A stretch of DNA of 64,000 nt. It comes from Oscillospiraceae bacterium (GTDB lineage: Bacteria > Bacillota > Clostridia > Oscillospirales > Ruminococcaceae). The position numbers were made by a program, and so were the translations under genes. Location of the stretch: NCBI GenBank assembly GCA_024404915.1, contig JAKSPJ010000009.1, positions 29,629 to 93,628 on the forward strand, given 5' to 3'. Of the stretch, positions 32,606-41,288 are shown one piece after another; position 1 is the first letter of the stretch, and each line of letters starts with the position of its first letter. The notes beneath the pieces were generated by a model. The model ran no database searches, had not been told where the DNA came from, and worked only from the letters and a program-made list of their open reading frames with translations.

Positions 32606-33929
32606 CTTTTTCTCCGTATCCGGCACAGGCTCTGGCAAACCGAAGTGCAGTCTGTATATCTGACGGAAAATACAAATGTGGAAATCCGGCATACATGGAA
32701 TCACTGATATGGCAGCATCTCCAGCTTCGGCCATCGGGCTTTTCCGCCGCAAATCCATTGCCGCTGTCAGTGCTGTCCCAATAGTGAAATTCGTGTGCCT
32801 TCAGCGTTTCTCCCGCTCTGCAAATCAGATTGTCCGCCTGGGACGTCATAGAAATATAACCGAATCGCTGCAGCTTTTTCGTATAAAACACTTCTCCCCG
32901 GATTACACCGGCCATTTCAAAGACTTCATTCTCTTTGCTGCGCAAAGTATCATGCAAATACATAAAGCCGCCGCATTCTGCAATTGTGGGCATCTTGTCC
33001 TGTATTGCTTTCTGAATATCCCTTCTCATAGTCCGATTCTGAGAAAGCTTTTCTGCGTATAATTCCGGGTATCCGCCGCATAAAATCAATCCGTCTGCCT
33101 GAGGCAAATGGGAATCCTCCAAGGGTGAAAAATAACGGATTACACAGCCGAGTTTCTCAAGCAATGCTATATTTTCTGCATACTGAAAACAAAAAGCCTT
33201 ATCCCTTGCCACTGCTATTACAGGCTTTGAGGAAAGCTTCGGAATACAGGGCATCTGTATTTCAGGAAGGAAATTGCATGGATGATGCAGTATTCTGTCA
33301 ATTTCAATGTGTTGTTCTGCCAGTGTTCCAAGAGCATCCATTTTTTCGCAGATATCCGAAATCTCATTTGCAGTTACCAGACCAAGATGACGGCTTTCCA
33401 AAGTATATGGATGCTTGGGGAGGCAGCCAAAATACGCTGTTCCACACTCTGCACAAAGCTGTCTGACAAATGGGATCAGGCTTTCCGGCAGTTGATTGAA
33501 AATGAATCCTGCAATCTGATTCGGATGCTGATAATGCAGAAAGCCCTTGATTATCGCACCTATTGACTCTTTCATTCCTCTGCAGTTCACCACCAGAATA
33601 ACAGGTACAGAAGTGATTTCTGAAACACGGTATGCAGAACCATCCCCCCCGTCATAAAATCCCATTGCACCTTCAAGGACGGCAATTTCCGTACCCTGAC
33701 TGCCTTCTGCAAGCTGATACCGAAGCATATTTTCATCGCAGAAAAAGCTGTCCAGATTATGAGCCTCCGCATGGAGAATCTCACGATAAAACATGGGGTC
33801 AATATAATCCGGGCCGCATTTGAAAGCGGAAACACGAATGCTGCGCTGCCGTAATGCTGACAGTATTCCGCAGGTGACAGTGGTTTTACCGCATCCGCTT
33901 CCTGTGCCTGCAATCATAATGCGTCTCAT
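32583..33929 (-). CDS. cbiA: Cobyrinate a,c-diamide synthase CbiA
   Basis: 448 residues. Glutamine-dependent amidation of the a and c side chains. N-terminal ATPase domain with GTGSGCGKTTVT, KCGPDYIDPMFY and EGAMGFYDG; C-terminal triad amidotransferase with CGGYPELY, catalytic Cys in AECGGFMYL and His in EFHYWDS. It overlaps cbiET by 4 bp and cobT by 23 bp. Confidence 0.95.
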   Translation of the reverse strand: MRRIMIAGTGSGCGKTTVTCGILSALRQRSIRVSAFKCGPDYIDPMFYREILHAEAHNLDSFFCDENMLRYQLAEGSQGTEIAVLEGAMGFYDGGDGSAYRVSEITSVPVILVVNCRGMKESIGAIIKGFLHYQHPNQIAGFIFNQLPESLIPFVRQLCAECGTAYFGCLPKHPYTLESRHLGLVTANEISDICEKMDALGTLAEQHIEIDRILHHPCNFLPEIQMPCIPKLSSKPVIAVARDKAFCFQYAENIALLEKLGCVIRYFSPLEDSHLPQADGLILCGGYPELYAEKLSQNRTMRRDIQKAIQDKMPTIAECGGFMYLHDTLRSKENEVFEMAGVIRGEVFYTKKLQRFGYISMTSQADNLICRAGETLKAHEFHYWDSTDSGNGFAAEKPDGRSWRCCHISDSMYAGFPHLYFPSDIQTALRFARACAGYGEKDETYTTD

Positions 33930-35119
33930 TGTATGCCTCCTGTCAGCAGCCAGATGGGATTCTGGGTATCAGGCATTGTATAGGCTCCCAGTTTTTTGGT
34001 GCGCATAACAGCAATCTGAAGAATCCGGCAATCTGTACAATACTTCTGAAAGCCCGGCACTGCCTCCATCAGCGTTTCAAGAGATACCGCCGTCATGGCG
34101 ATATTGGCTTTGGTATTCCGCTGCGAGATTTCCCACAGGATTGCTTCCAGGTTTCCTCCGCTTCCTCCGATAAACACGGCATCAGGAGTGGGATAATCAC
34201 AAAGCACCTCCGGGCAGTTGCCCTCTGCCGCAATGATATTATCACAGGAAAATCTGTGTGCATTCTGCAAAGTGAGCGCAACGGCTTCCGGGTTATTGTC
34301 AAATGCATAGACCTGGCCGCTTCTGCAATGAAATGCCATTTCAACAGATACAGAACCGGTTCCGCAGCCAATATCCCAGCATATACCGTTATGCGGAATA
34401 CGCAGTGCAGCAATCACATTGCAGCGGATTTCGGATTTTGTCATGGGGACTTTGCTGCGGATAAAATCCGTATCGGCAATCCCGGATGGAATATATGGCA
34501 GATAATTTGGGTTTTCTGCAATCAGCACTGCAAGCGCATCTGTAGAGACAGTCAGAAAATCAGCGGCAGTACCATGGAGTATCTGTTCATTTTCGTATCC
34601 AAGCTGCACACCGATATGTACCCGTACATCCGGGAGACCATATTCGCAAAGTCTCCGGCAAACCATTGCAGCAGACAACTCGCCGCCAAGAAGAAAGAAG
34701 CAGAAGGGATTTGTATGAACATGAACAGCAATATGGTCCGTATTCCCATGAAGGGATAAAAAGCGCATCTGCTCATAGGACAACCCGCATCGGGCGCAGA
34801 ATGCAGACATGGAGGAAATCCCCGGAATGATACTGACATCCAGGTCATGGAGCAGCGGAAGCAGCTTTTTTGCGCCGCTGAAAAAACCGCTGTCACCCGA
34901 TAATAAAACAGCGCCGCATGCCGCAGTACTGCCATGAAGAGTATCCGATATTTGCTGCGGCAGATACTGGCAGAATAATGCTTTCTCTGTATTGAAATAA
35001 GGAGCAAGCATCCGCTTTGCGCCAATGAGAATATCTGCGGATTGTATCGCAGCTTCCGCATCATTTGTAAGTGTTCCTTGAATATTGGTTCCTGTACCGA
35101 TCAGATATACTTTTTTCAT
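33926..35119 (-). CDS. cbiET: CbiE-CbiT fusion: cobalt-precorrin-7 C5-methyltransferase and precorrin-6B C15-methyltransferase/decarboxylase
   Basis: 397 residues. The CbiE half (about 1-195) is a tetrapyrrole methylase with KVYLIGTGTN, LLSGDSGFFSGAKKLL and PGISSMSAFCA. The CbiT half (about 200-397) is a Rossmann methyltransferase with PMTKSEIRCNVIAALRI, WDIGCGTGSVSVEMA and VFIGGSGGNLEAIL. The same fusion is called CobL in aerobic bacteria. ATG 35119 overlaps the cbiJ stop. Confidence 0.95.
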   Translation of the reverse strand: MKKVYLIGTGTNIQGTLTNDAEAAIQSADILIGAKRMLAPYFNTEKALFCQYLPQQISDTLHGSTAACGAVLLSGDSGFFSGAKKLLPLLHDLDVSIIPGISSMSAFCARCGLSYEQMRFLSLHGNTDHIAVHVHTNPFCFFLLGGELSAAMVCRRLCEYGLPDVRVHIGVQLGYENEQILHGTAADFLTVSTDALAVLIAENPNYLPYIPSGIADTDFIRSKVPMTKSEIRCNVIAALRIPHNGICWDIGCGTGSVSVEMAFHCRSGQVYAFDNNPEAVALTLQNAHRFSCDNIIAAEGNCPEVLCDYPTPDAVFIGGSGGNLEAILWEISQRNTKANIAMTAVSLETLMEAVPGFQKYCTDCRILQIAVMRTKKLGAYTMPDTQNPIWLLTGGIQ

Positions 35120-35859
35120 ATCGGATTCTCCTGAGCGCGCAGTATTTTTTCTGTAATTTCCGCAAAGGAAAAACCATTTTCCTTTGCCCTGCAAAGCGTT
35201 ATCAGGCGAATATTTGCCTGCTTTGCAGCTTCGGCTTTTTCCGGATATCCCCCGATTTCGCCGCTTTCTTTTGTAAGCAGTATTTTTGCGCCGGTTTGCT
35301 GAATATCCCGCAGATTATCCTGAACAGAAAAAGGGCCTTTGGCCTGAATAAAATCACGGAAGCCAAGCCGATACAGCAATTCCGCTGTTTCCTGTGAGGG
35401 AAGAACACGCAGTCTGATACGCTCCGGAAAATGCTTTACACTGGTCAGCATCTCCGCTGATTTACTGCCCAGCGTACTTAAAACGATATCACGATTCTGA
35501 TTGAGCAATTCTGTGATTTGTGCCATTGAATACACAGCTTCCCCTTGTACGGGAAGCATTTTCCGCAAAAGACGCCAATAGGGTACCTCCTGCAAACGGC
35601 AGGCATTGCGGATGTTTTCGGTTACTTCCGTCGCAAAAGGATGTGTTGCGTCAATTACACAGGTATATTGCTTTTTCTGTATCAATGAACAAATTCCATC
35701 TGTATCCAGCCGTCCTGTCAGTATGCCGATATTTTTGGGAAGAAGCTGTGCACCATATTCTGTTGCAGAGGACACATCCGCAGAAATCTGATGTGCAGAA
35801 CAGAATTCGGCTAGTTTTCTGCCTTCTGTTGTTCCGGCAAATATCAAATATTTATGCAT
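35116..35859 (-). CDS. cbiJ: Cobalt-precorrin-6A reductase CbiJ
   Basis: 247 residues. NAD(P)H-dependent reduction in the corrin pathway. Starts with YLIFAGTTEGRKLAEF; further signatures are VIDATHPFATEVTENI, LSTLGSKSAEML and LTKESGEIGGYPEK. It overlaps cbiH by 8 bp. Confidence 0.95.
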   Translation of the reverse strand: MHKYLIFAGTTEGRKLAEFCSAHQISADVSSATEYGAQLLPKNIGILTGRLDTDGICSLIQKKQYTCVIDATHPFATEVTENIRNACRLQEVPYWRLLRKMLPVQGEAVYSMAQITELLNQNRDIVLSTLGSKSAEMLTSVKHFPERIRLRVLPSQETAELLYRLGFRDFIQAKGPFSVQDNLRDIQQTGAKILLTKESGEIGGYPEKAEAAKQANIRLITLCRAKENGFSFAEITEKILRAQENPI

Positions 35860-36574
35860 GCGGATACCCTCGGGGCGTTACCATTTTTTCACCGATTTTT
35901 TTTGTTTCAGAGTTGCCTATGTACACTGTTGTAAACATATCCGCCTGCACATTTCTTAATTCAGCCAGGGAGCAGATCTGATAGGATTCTCCCTCTCTGC
36001 CGATATTTCTGACATAGCCGCAGACCGTTTCGGGAGAACGATATTTCAGAATGATATCACAGGCATTCCGCAGATAATCTTTGCGGGTTTTAGAAGAAGG
36101 ATTATAGAGGACAATGACAAAATCGCCGTCTGCCGCACACCTCAGGCGATGCACTATTTTTTCCATAGGCGTCAGTAAATCTGACAGACTGATTATAACT
36201 GTATCATGTGTCAGGGGTGCACCAAGCAAGGCCCCTCCGCTGAATGCTGCTGTTACCCCCGGCACAACTTCCAGTTCCGTTCCGGGGTATTCTTCCAGAT
36301 ATTCATACGCCAGCGCAGCCATGCCGTAAAGCTCCGGATCACCGCTGCAAATCAGAGAAACCGTCTGTGTCTGCCCATACTGCAAAGAAAGGCGGACACG
36401 TTCTGTTTCCTGTCTCATTCCACTTTCAAGAAAGGATTTTTGTGGAAAGAAAGGCTTCATCAGTGCCGTATAGGTTTTATATCCTATGATGAAATCACTT
36501 TGCATTAATGCCTTTTCCGCAGCTGCAGTCATACAGTCACGGGCGCCGCTTCCAATTCCAACAATATAAAGCAT
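35852..36574 (-). CDS. cbiH: Cobalt-factor III/precorrin-3B C17-methyltransferase CbiH
   Basis: 240 residues, tetrapyrrole methylase fold: LYIVGIGSGARDCMTAAAEKAL, ICSGDPELYGMA, VPGVTAAFSGGALLGAPLTHD and ISLSDLLTPME. It performs ring contraction with methylation. The ATG at 36574, 8 nt after AGGAGG, shares its A with the cbiG stop (TGATG). Confidence 0.95.
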   Translation of the reverse strand: MLYIVGIGSGARDCMTAAAEKALMQSDFIIGYKTYTALMKPFFPQKSFLESGMRQETERVRLSLQYGQTQTVSLICSGDPELYGMAALAYEYLEEYPGTELEVVPGVTAAFSGGALLGAPLTHDTVIISLSDLLTPMEKIVHRLRCAADGDFVIVLYNPSSKTRKDYLRNACDIILKYRSPETVCGYVRNIGREGESYQICSLAELRNVQADMFTTVYIGNSETKKIGEKMVTPRGYPHA

Positions 36575-37611
36575 CACAGCATCCTCCTCTCAAAATCAAT
36601 TTCGATGTTCATTTCACATGCCGCAACAGTTACTCCATCCAGTGCAGTCTTCGGTATCTTCAGTGTTCCTCCGCTGCACAGAACTGCACTTCGTTCACAG
36701 ATATTATCTGCACCCGTGATTTTTTGCACAAAAACCGAGTGTTCAAAATCACCGTCAGCCTGCATCAGCTGACCCGCAGAAAACGTTTCCAGCGGAATGT
36801 CCATTTGTCCGCAAAATTCCAGAAGACCGGCTTCATGTGCTTTGAGGTCAATGCTCGCCGCTTTGCAGATTCGCTGCGGAAGAATATGATATTGTTCCAG
36901 TGCTGACATCACAGCTCTTGTAATCTGCTGCACAGATGTCCCTTTTTTGCAGCCGATTCCTAATACGATATTTCGTGGAATCAGATGCAGCGTAACGGGG
37001 TATGGGGCAATCTCCATGGTATCTGCAATCACAATGCCGTATTTTGCATGATTACAGATGCGAATCTGCGACGGCAGATTGCAGCAGGGGAAACGACAGC
37101 CGAGACCTATGGTTTCCTGTCGCAGTACTGCTGCGGCGATTTCTTTGGCAGCGTTCATGTCTGCAATGATCAGCTGATTGGCTTTGGCAAAACTGTCCGG
37201 GGAAAAAAGGCCGCCAATATCTGTAGCCGTCGTAATAACTGCGTTTGCATTGACTCTGTCTGCAATGATTTGCGTCAGTGCATTTGCGCCGCCAAGATGA
37301 CCTGAGAGCAATGAAATCACATGGGTGCCGCATTCATCCATGACAATTACAGCAGGATCCGTTTGCTTTGAACAAATATGCGGTGCAATCATCCGAACCG
37401 CAATACCGCAGGCACATATAAAAACCAGTGCCTCATATTGCGGAAAAATCTGCTCTGTCAAATTCGCAAGGCTTTCAAAATTCTCTGCTTGAGCATCACT
37501 GTGTCTGAAAAAGCAAAACCTGTAAATCTGAAAGTCCGCCAGTCGGCTTTGAAGGCAATGAGATAATGCTCTGCCACGTTCTGTCAGAGAAATCACCGCA
37601 ATTTTTCTCAT
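36574..37611 (-). CDS. cbiG: Cobalt-precorrin-5A hydrolase CbiG
   Basis: 345 residues. It opens the delta-lactone and releases acetaldehyde. N-terminal domain with FICACGIAVRMIAPHI, VVIMDECGTHVISLLSGHLGGAN and ITTATDIGGLFSPD; C-terminal domain starting at VLGIGCKKGTSVQQI and ending with an A-CEM-type strand. It overlaps cbiF by 4 bp. Confidence 0.94.
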   Translation of the reverse strand: MRKIAVISLTERGRALSHCLQSRLADFQIYRFCFFRHSDAQAENFESLANLTEQIFPQYEALVFICACGIAVRMIAPHICSKQTDPAVIVMDECGTHVISLLSGHLGGANALTQIIADRVNANAVITTATDIGGLFSPDSFAKANQLIIADMNAAKEIAAAVLRQETIGLGCRFPCCNLPSQIRICNHAKYGIVIADTMEIAPYPVTLHLIPRNIVLGIGCKKGTSVQQITRAVMSALEQYHILPQRICKAASIDLKAHEAGLLEFCGQMDIPLETFSAGQLMQADGDFEHSVFVQKITGADNICERSAVLCSGGTLKIPKTALDGVTVAACEMNIEIDFERRML

Positions 37612-38363
37612 GCCTTCGCCTCACGGAATTCCGTTTCAAATGAGGGATCATACAGCAGCGATAACGTATAATCATCTCCAAGGAAGTCACCCACTGTTAT
37701 CAGTGCTGTTTTTTGAATATGATTCTTTTTTGCAGTTTCCGCCAGTGTCCCTACTGTACAGCGGCATATTTTTTCATCCGGCCAGCTTGCTTTATATACA
37801 ATGGCAGCAGGCGTATCCTGGGAATACCCTCCTGCAATTAATTCCGATGAGAGTGTTTCTGTCATACCTGCGCTTAAAAAGATAACCATAGTAGCATGAT
37901 GTACCGCCAATGCTTTGATCTGTTCACGCTGCGGTACAGGCGTGCGCCCTTCCATACGGGTCAGAATGACGGTCTGTGATACTGAAGGCAATGTGTACTC
38001 TGCTTTTAATGATGCTGCTGCACCACAGAAGGAACTGACTCCGGGGCAAATTTCATACTGAAAGCCCAATGTGTGCAATATGTCCATTTGTTCACGGATT
38101 GCACCGAAAATACAGGGATCTCCCGTGTGAAGACGCACTGTCATTTTCTTTTCCGATTCTGCCTGCTTCATCACTGAAATCACTTCATCCAGTGTCATTT
38201 TCGCACTGTTATATATTTCGCAGCCATCCGATGCATACTCCAGGACCTCCGGATTCACCAATGAACCTGCAAAAATAATGACATCTGCCTGTTGAAGCAG
38301 CCTCATACCACGGACTGTAATCAAATCAGGCGCCCCACAGCCGGCACCCACAAAATATATCAT
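37608..38363 (-). CDS. cbiF: Cobalt-precorrin-4 C11-methyltransferase CbiF
   Basis: 251 residues, tetrapyrrole methylase fold: YFVGAGCGAPDLITVRGMRLL, RLHTGDPCIFGAIREQMD, PGVSSFCGAAASL and VILTRMEGRTPVP. It overlaps cbiD by 4 bp. Confidence 0.95.
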   Translation of the reverse strand: MIYFVGAGCGAPDLITVRGMRLLQQADVIIFAGSLVNPEVLEYASDGCEIYNSAKMTLDEVISVMKQAESEKKMTVRLHTGDPCIFGAIREQMDILHTLGFQYEICPGVSSFCGAAASLKAEYTLPSVSQTVILTRMEGRTPVPQREQIKALAVHHATMVIFLSAGMTETLSSELIAGGYSQDTPAAIVYKASWPDEKICRCTVGTLAETAKKNHIQKTALITVGDFLGDDYTLSLLYDPSFETEFREAKA

Positions 38364-39493
38364 AATCCTTCCTCCGTCATTGCATCAATGATTTTTTCCG
38401 CATCCTGCGTTTTCAGCAGCAGCTGATGCTGAGTTGAGAAAATGACAGCTCCCGTTTTCAGCTGACTCTTCACACGGGCATCCAGATAATATGCGATTCG
38501 TTCCGTAAGAATATGCAGCATATCCTGCATACAGGGAGATTGCTCCAGTATTTCCAGTGCACCATCCGTTGTTACGCAATCCGTAATCTGCGCCAGCAGT
38601 TCACGCTGCATACCTGCAAGTGCGCCGCATGCAATCAGGGTTTCCATTCGCCCATCAGCATACGCAGAATGTGTATTCATGATACCGGAACCCAGCTTCA
38701 CAAGTTTTCCGATATGTCCAATCAGTAAAATGCTGCGAAAGCCAAGGGAGACACCGATATCAAGTGCTTCACCAATAAAATTACTGCACATGACGGCACG
38801 CTCTGCCAATTCAGGATGAAATGACTGCAAAAAAGAATCGCTGTAATTTCCCACCGTCAGCAGCAGATGATCAGAGCCGGACATGCGGCGCATATTTGCT
38901 TCAGCACGAATAGTATCAATCAACGCCTGATTACTCATCGGCTCCACAATTCCTGTAGTACCAATGATAGATATTCCATCCACAATGCCCATGCGGGGAT
39001 TAAATGTCTTTTTTGCAAGCACGGTGCCCTGGGGTGCAGAAATCGTTATCCGGAATCCCCCCTCGTACTGATTTTTCTGCGCAAGTGTATGCAGTTCATC
39101 AGTAATCATGCGCCGAGGTGTGCTGTTGATTGCGGATGCGCCCACCGGCTGATCCAGTCCGGGTTTCGTGACAGTGCCAATGCCCTCTCCTCCGGTAATT
39201 ATGATACCCGTTTCACATAGAGAAACACTGGCATATATGAGAATCCCATTCGTAATATCGGGATCATCTCCACTGTCTTTCTGCACCGCACAGGACACAT
39301 GATCCTCTTTCTGAATGATATCCAGAACATCCAGTGTCAGCGGGATTCCGGCAGGTGTCCACAGTGAAATCTTTGATATGCTTTCTCCGCTAAGCAGCAT
39401 TGCAGCAGCTGCTTTTGCGGCAGCTGCTGCACAAGAGCCTGTTGTATAGCCACAACGCAGCTTTTTTGTTCCACGGTAAATATAATGTTTCAA
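38360..39493 (-). CDS. cbiD: Cobalt-precorrin-5B C1-methyltransferase CbiD
   Basis: 377 residues. Signature LRCGYTTGSCAAAAAKAAA, then KDSGDDPDITNG, GGEGIGTVTKPGL and ILLIGHIGKLVKLGSGIMNTHS. The start is judged to be TTG at 39493: AAGGGA lies 7 nt before it and the codon overlaps the btuR stop (TTGA), while the upstream ATG has no ribosome site. Confidence 0.94.
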   Translation of the reverse strand: MKHYIYRGTKKLRCGYTTGSCAAAAAKAAAAMLLSGESISKISLWTPAGIPLTLDVLDIIQKEDHVSCAVQKDSGDDPDITNGILIYASVSLCETGIIITGGEGIGTVTKPGLDQPVGASAINSTPRRMITDELHTLAQKNQYEGGFRITISAPQGTVLAKKTFNPRMGIVDGISIIGTTGIVEPMSNQALIDTIRAEANMRRMSGSDHLLLTVGNYSDSFLQSFHPELAERAVMCSNFIGEALDIGVSLGFRSILLIGHIGKLVKLGSGIMNTHSAYADGRMETLIACGALAGMQRELLAQITDCVTTDGALEILEQSPCMQDMLHILTERIAYYLDARVKSQLKTGAVIFSTQHQLLLKTQDAEKIIDAMTEEGL

Positions 39494-39987
39494 AATTCGA
39501 TCCCTTTTCTTGCTTTTTCTCCCTTTTGAAAGGGATGCGCAATGCAATTGAACTCCGTAATGTAATCTGCACAGCGAATCAATTGTTCTGTTTTTTTATG
39601 TCCTGTAATGATGATTTCCGTATTCGGCAGCTGCAAAATTTCACGCACCAGATCCGGATGAACGGCCTCCTTCTCAATGGCATCTCCCATTTCATCCAAG
39701 ACAATGAACTGATAGTTTTCTTGTATAATGTGCTGCAAATTTTCATTGTGAGAACAGGTGACAGATCCACGCTCCTGTTCATTCATTCTGCTCCAGAATC
39801 GCAGCGGCACAGAATGACATGCCAGGGTATCAATACCGCATTTTTTTAGCAGGGCAATCTCACTGCTGGAACCATTTTTCAAAAACTGTACCATTACACA
39901 GCGAAGGCCGCTTCCGGCAGCCCGAAGGCAGGCACCCACTGCCGCAGAGGTTTTTCCTTTCCCGTTTCCATAATAAAAATGAATCAT
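39490..39987 (-). CDS. btuR: Cob(I)alamin/corrinoid adenosyltransferase BtuR/CobO
   Basis: 165 residues. It transfers the adenosyl group from ATP to Co(I) corrinoids. The P-loop lies right at the N-terminus (FYYGNGKGKTSAAVG), followed by VMVQFLKNG, VLDEMGDAI and ITGHKKTEQLI. It is the first gene of the cob operon. ATG 39987 is preceded by GGCGGTGAC, a weak site; a GTG 24 bp upstream has none. Confidence 0.92.
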   Translation of the reverse strand: MIHFYYGNGKGKTSAAVGACLRAAGSGLRCVMVQFLKNGSSSEIALLKKCGIDTLACHSVPLRFWSRMNEQERGSVTCSHNENLQHIIQENYQFIVLDEMGDAIEKEAVHPDLVREILQLPNTEIIITGHKKTEQLIRCADYITEFNCIAHPFQKGEKARKGIEF

Positions 39988-40023
39988 ATCGTCACCGCCG
40001 TTTGATTTCACAAATTATTTTAT

Positions 40024-40052
40024 ATTATACCATAAATATAAAGAAATTGCAA
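40024..40052 (-). promoter_or_regulatory. Promoter for the 17-gene cob operon
   Basis: Minus strand TTGCAA (40052-40047) and TATAAT (40029-40024), 17-bp spacer, TGG before the -10. The predicted leader is only about 30 nt, with no cobalamin riboswitch. Confidence 0.82.
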
Positions 40053-40164
40053 CAGCACCCCAATTCGACGGATATTTCATGCACTGCCTGCATCATTCCA
40101 AGCTCCTGCGTTTTTACAAAAATACGGCTTCCTGTTTCTGACCGCTTTCAACAGAAAAAGATAT

Positions 40165-40197
40165 AAAAAAGCGGATGTCGTATTGACATCCGCTTTG
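40165..40197 (-). terminator. Intrinsic terminator after the kinase gene
   Basis: GCGGATGTC (40171-40179) pairs with GACATCCGC (40185-40193), and TTTTTTAT follows on the minus strand. Confidence 0.9.
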
Positions 40198-40201
40198 ACT
40201 G

Positions 40202-41284
40202 TTATTTCGTTGTCTGCTTGACAATTTCTTCCAGCTGGGCTTGCTTTGCAGCAATATCCTTTGCCAGCGTAAGCTGACAGCGTGTGCGCACAAGATTATG
40301 CTCCGGATACAGCACCTTGAAATACTTGTCTCCGGTGATGTAATCATCCAGGAAGCGAGAAGCAAGCTCAATAGTAATAGAGAAGGACGCAAGCACCAGG
40401 CTGTCGATTTCTGCCTGTGTCAGGCTGCGGCCGACTTCCCCAAGAAAGCCCTTGCAGAATGCGGCGAACTTCTCTGTATCGAAGGATACGAGAGAAAGAT
40501 CTGCTTCATCCTCAGCAGCAGTATTCGCAATAAAGCGAACTGCATCGCCAAAATCGTACATCGCCATACCCGGCATAACGGTATCCAGGTCAATGACCAC
40601 GATAGGCATTTTGGTTTCCTTGTCAAAGAGTACGTTGTTGGATTTGGTGTCATTATGTGTGACACGAACCGGGAATGCGCCCTCTGCGTAACGTACAGAC
40701 AGGGAGCCTGCCAATTCTCTCACAGATGCCAGGTAATCAATTTCTGCCTTGACATCTGCAACACGCTGGCAGGGATCCTCTGCCACATGTGCAAAGAGTG
40801 TATCCAGACGTTTTTTTGTGTTGTGGAAATCCGGAATGGTCTCAAACAGCTTGGAACCGTCAAAATCAGAAAGCTGATTCTGGAATTTACCGAATGCAGC
40901 ACCGGTCGCCTCAATGACAGCCAGATCTGTACAGGTGTCAAAGGTGATGGAATCCACCCAGTTCATGACACGCCAGAAGGCATCATCATCTGTGAACAGA
41001 TAGTTTTTGCCCTCTGAGGTGTGGTGGAAATGCAGTGTGCGCTCGTTGGGGCACTTGCTGCGGATATGTGTGGTAACCAGATCAATGTTCTGCATAATCT
41101 GAATCGGATTATGGAAAACAACTGTGTTGATTCTCTGGAAAATATAGGACTTTTCAGAGCCGTCTTCATTCCTGTAGGTTACACGATAGGTTGTATTGAT
41201 GTTGCCGTTTGTAATTGTGGTATACGCAGACATTTCACCCGGCAGACGAAATGCTTTACCAATTTTCTGAATTGTCTCCTGCAT
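40202..41284 (-). CDS. APH-fold sugar kinase, N-acetylhexosamine 1-kinase (NahK)-like
   Basis: 360 residues, the length of NahK. The aminoglycoside-phosphotransferase fold is shown by the catalytic loop VRVTHNDTKSNNVLFD and the metal-binding VIDLDTVMPGMAMYDFGDAVR; the N-terminal ITNGNINTTYRV is the nucleotide loop. In Bifidobacterium NahK phosphorylates GlcNAc/GalNAc at C1. Its place after glmS and a UDP-GlcNAc dehydratase supports a hexosamine substrate, but substrate is not proven. ATG 41284 follows the glmS stop by 4 nt. Confidence 0.82.
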   Translation of the reverse strand: MQETIQKIGKAFRLPGEMSAYTTITNGNINTTYRVTYRNEDGSEKSYIFQRINTVVFHNPIQIMQNIDLVTTHIRSKCPNERTLHFHHTSEGKNYLFTDDDAFWRVMNWVDSITFDTCTDLAVIEATGAAFGKFQNQLSDFDGSKLFETIPDFHNTKKRLDTLFAHVAEDPCQRVADVKAEIDYLASVRELAGSLSVRYAEGAFPVRVTHNDTKSNNVLFDKETKMPIVVIDLDTVMPGMAMYDFGDAVRFIANTAAEDEADLSLVSFDTEKFAAFCKGFLGEVGRSLTQAEIDSLVLASFSITIELASRFLDDYITGDKYFKVLYPEHNLVRTRCQLTLAKDIAAKQAQLEEIVKQTTK

Positions 41285-41288
41285 ATGA

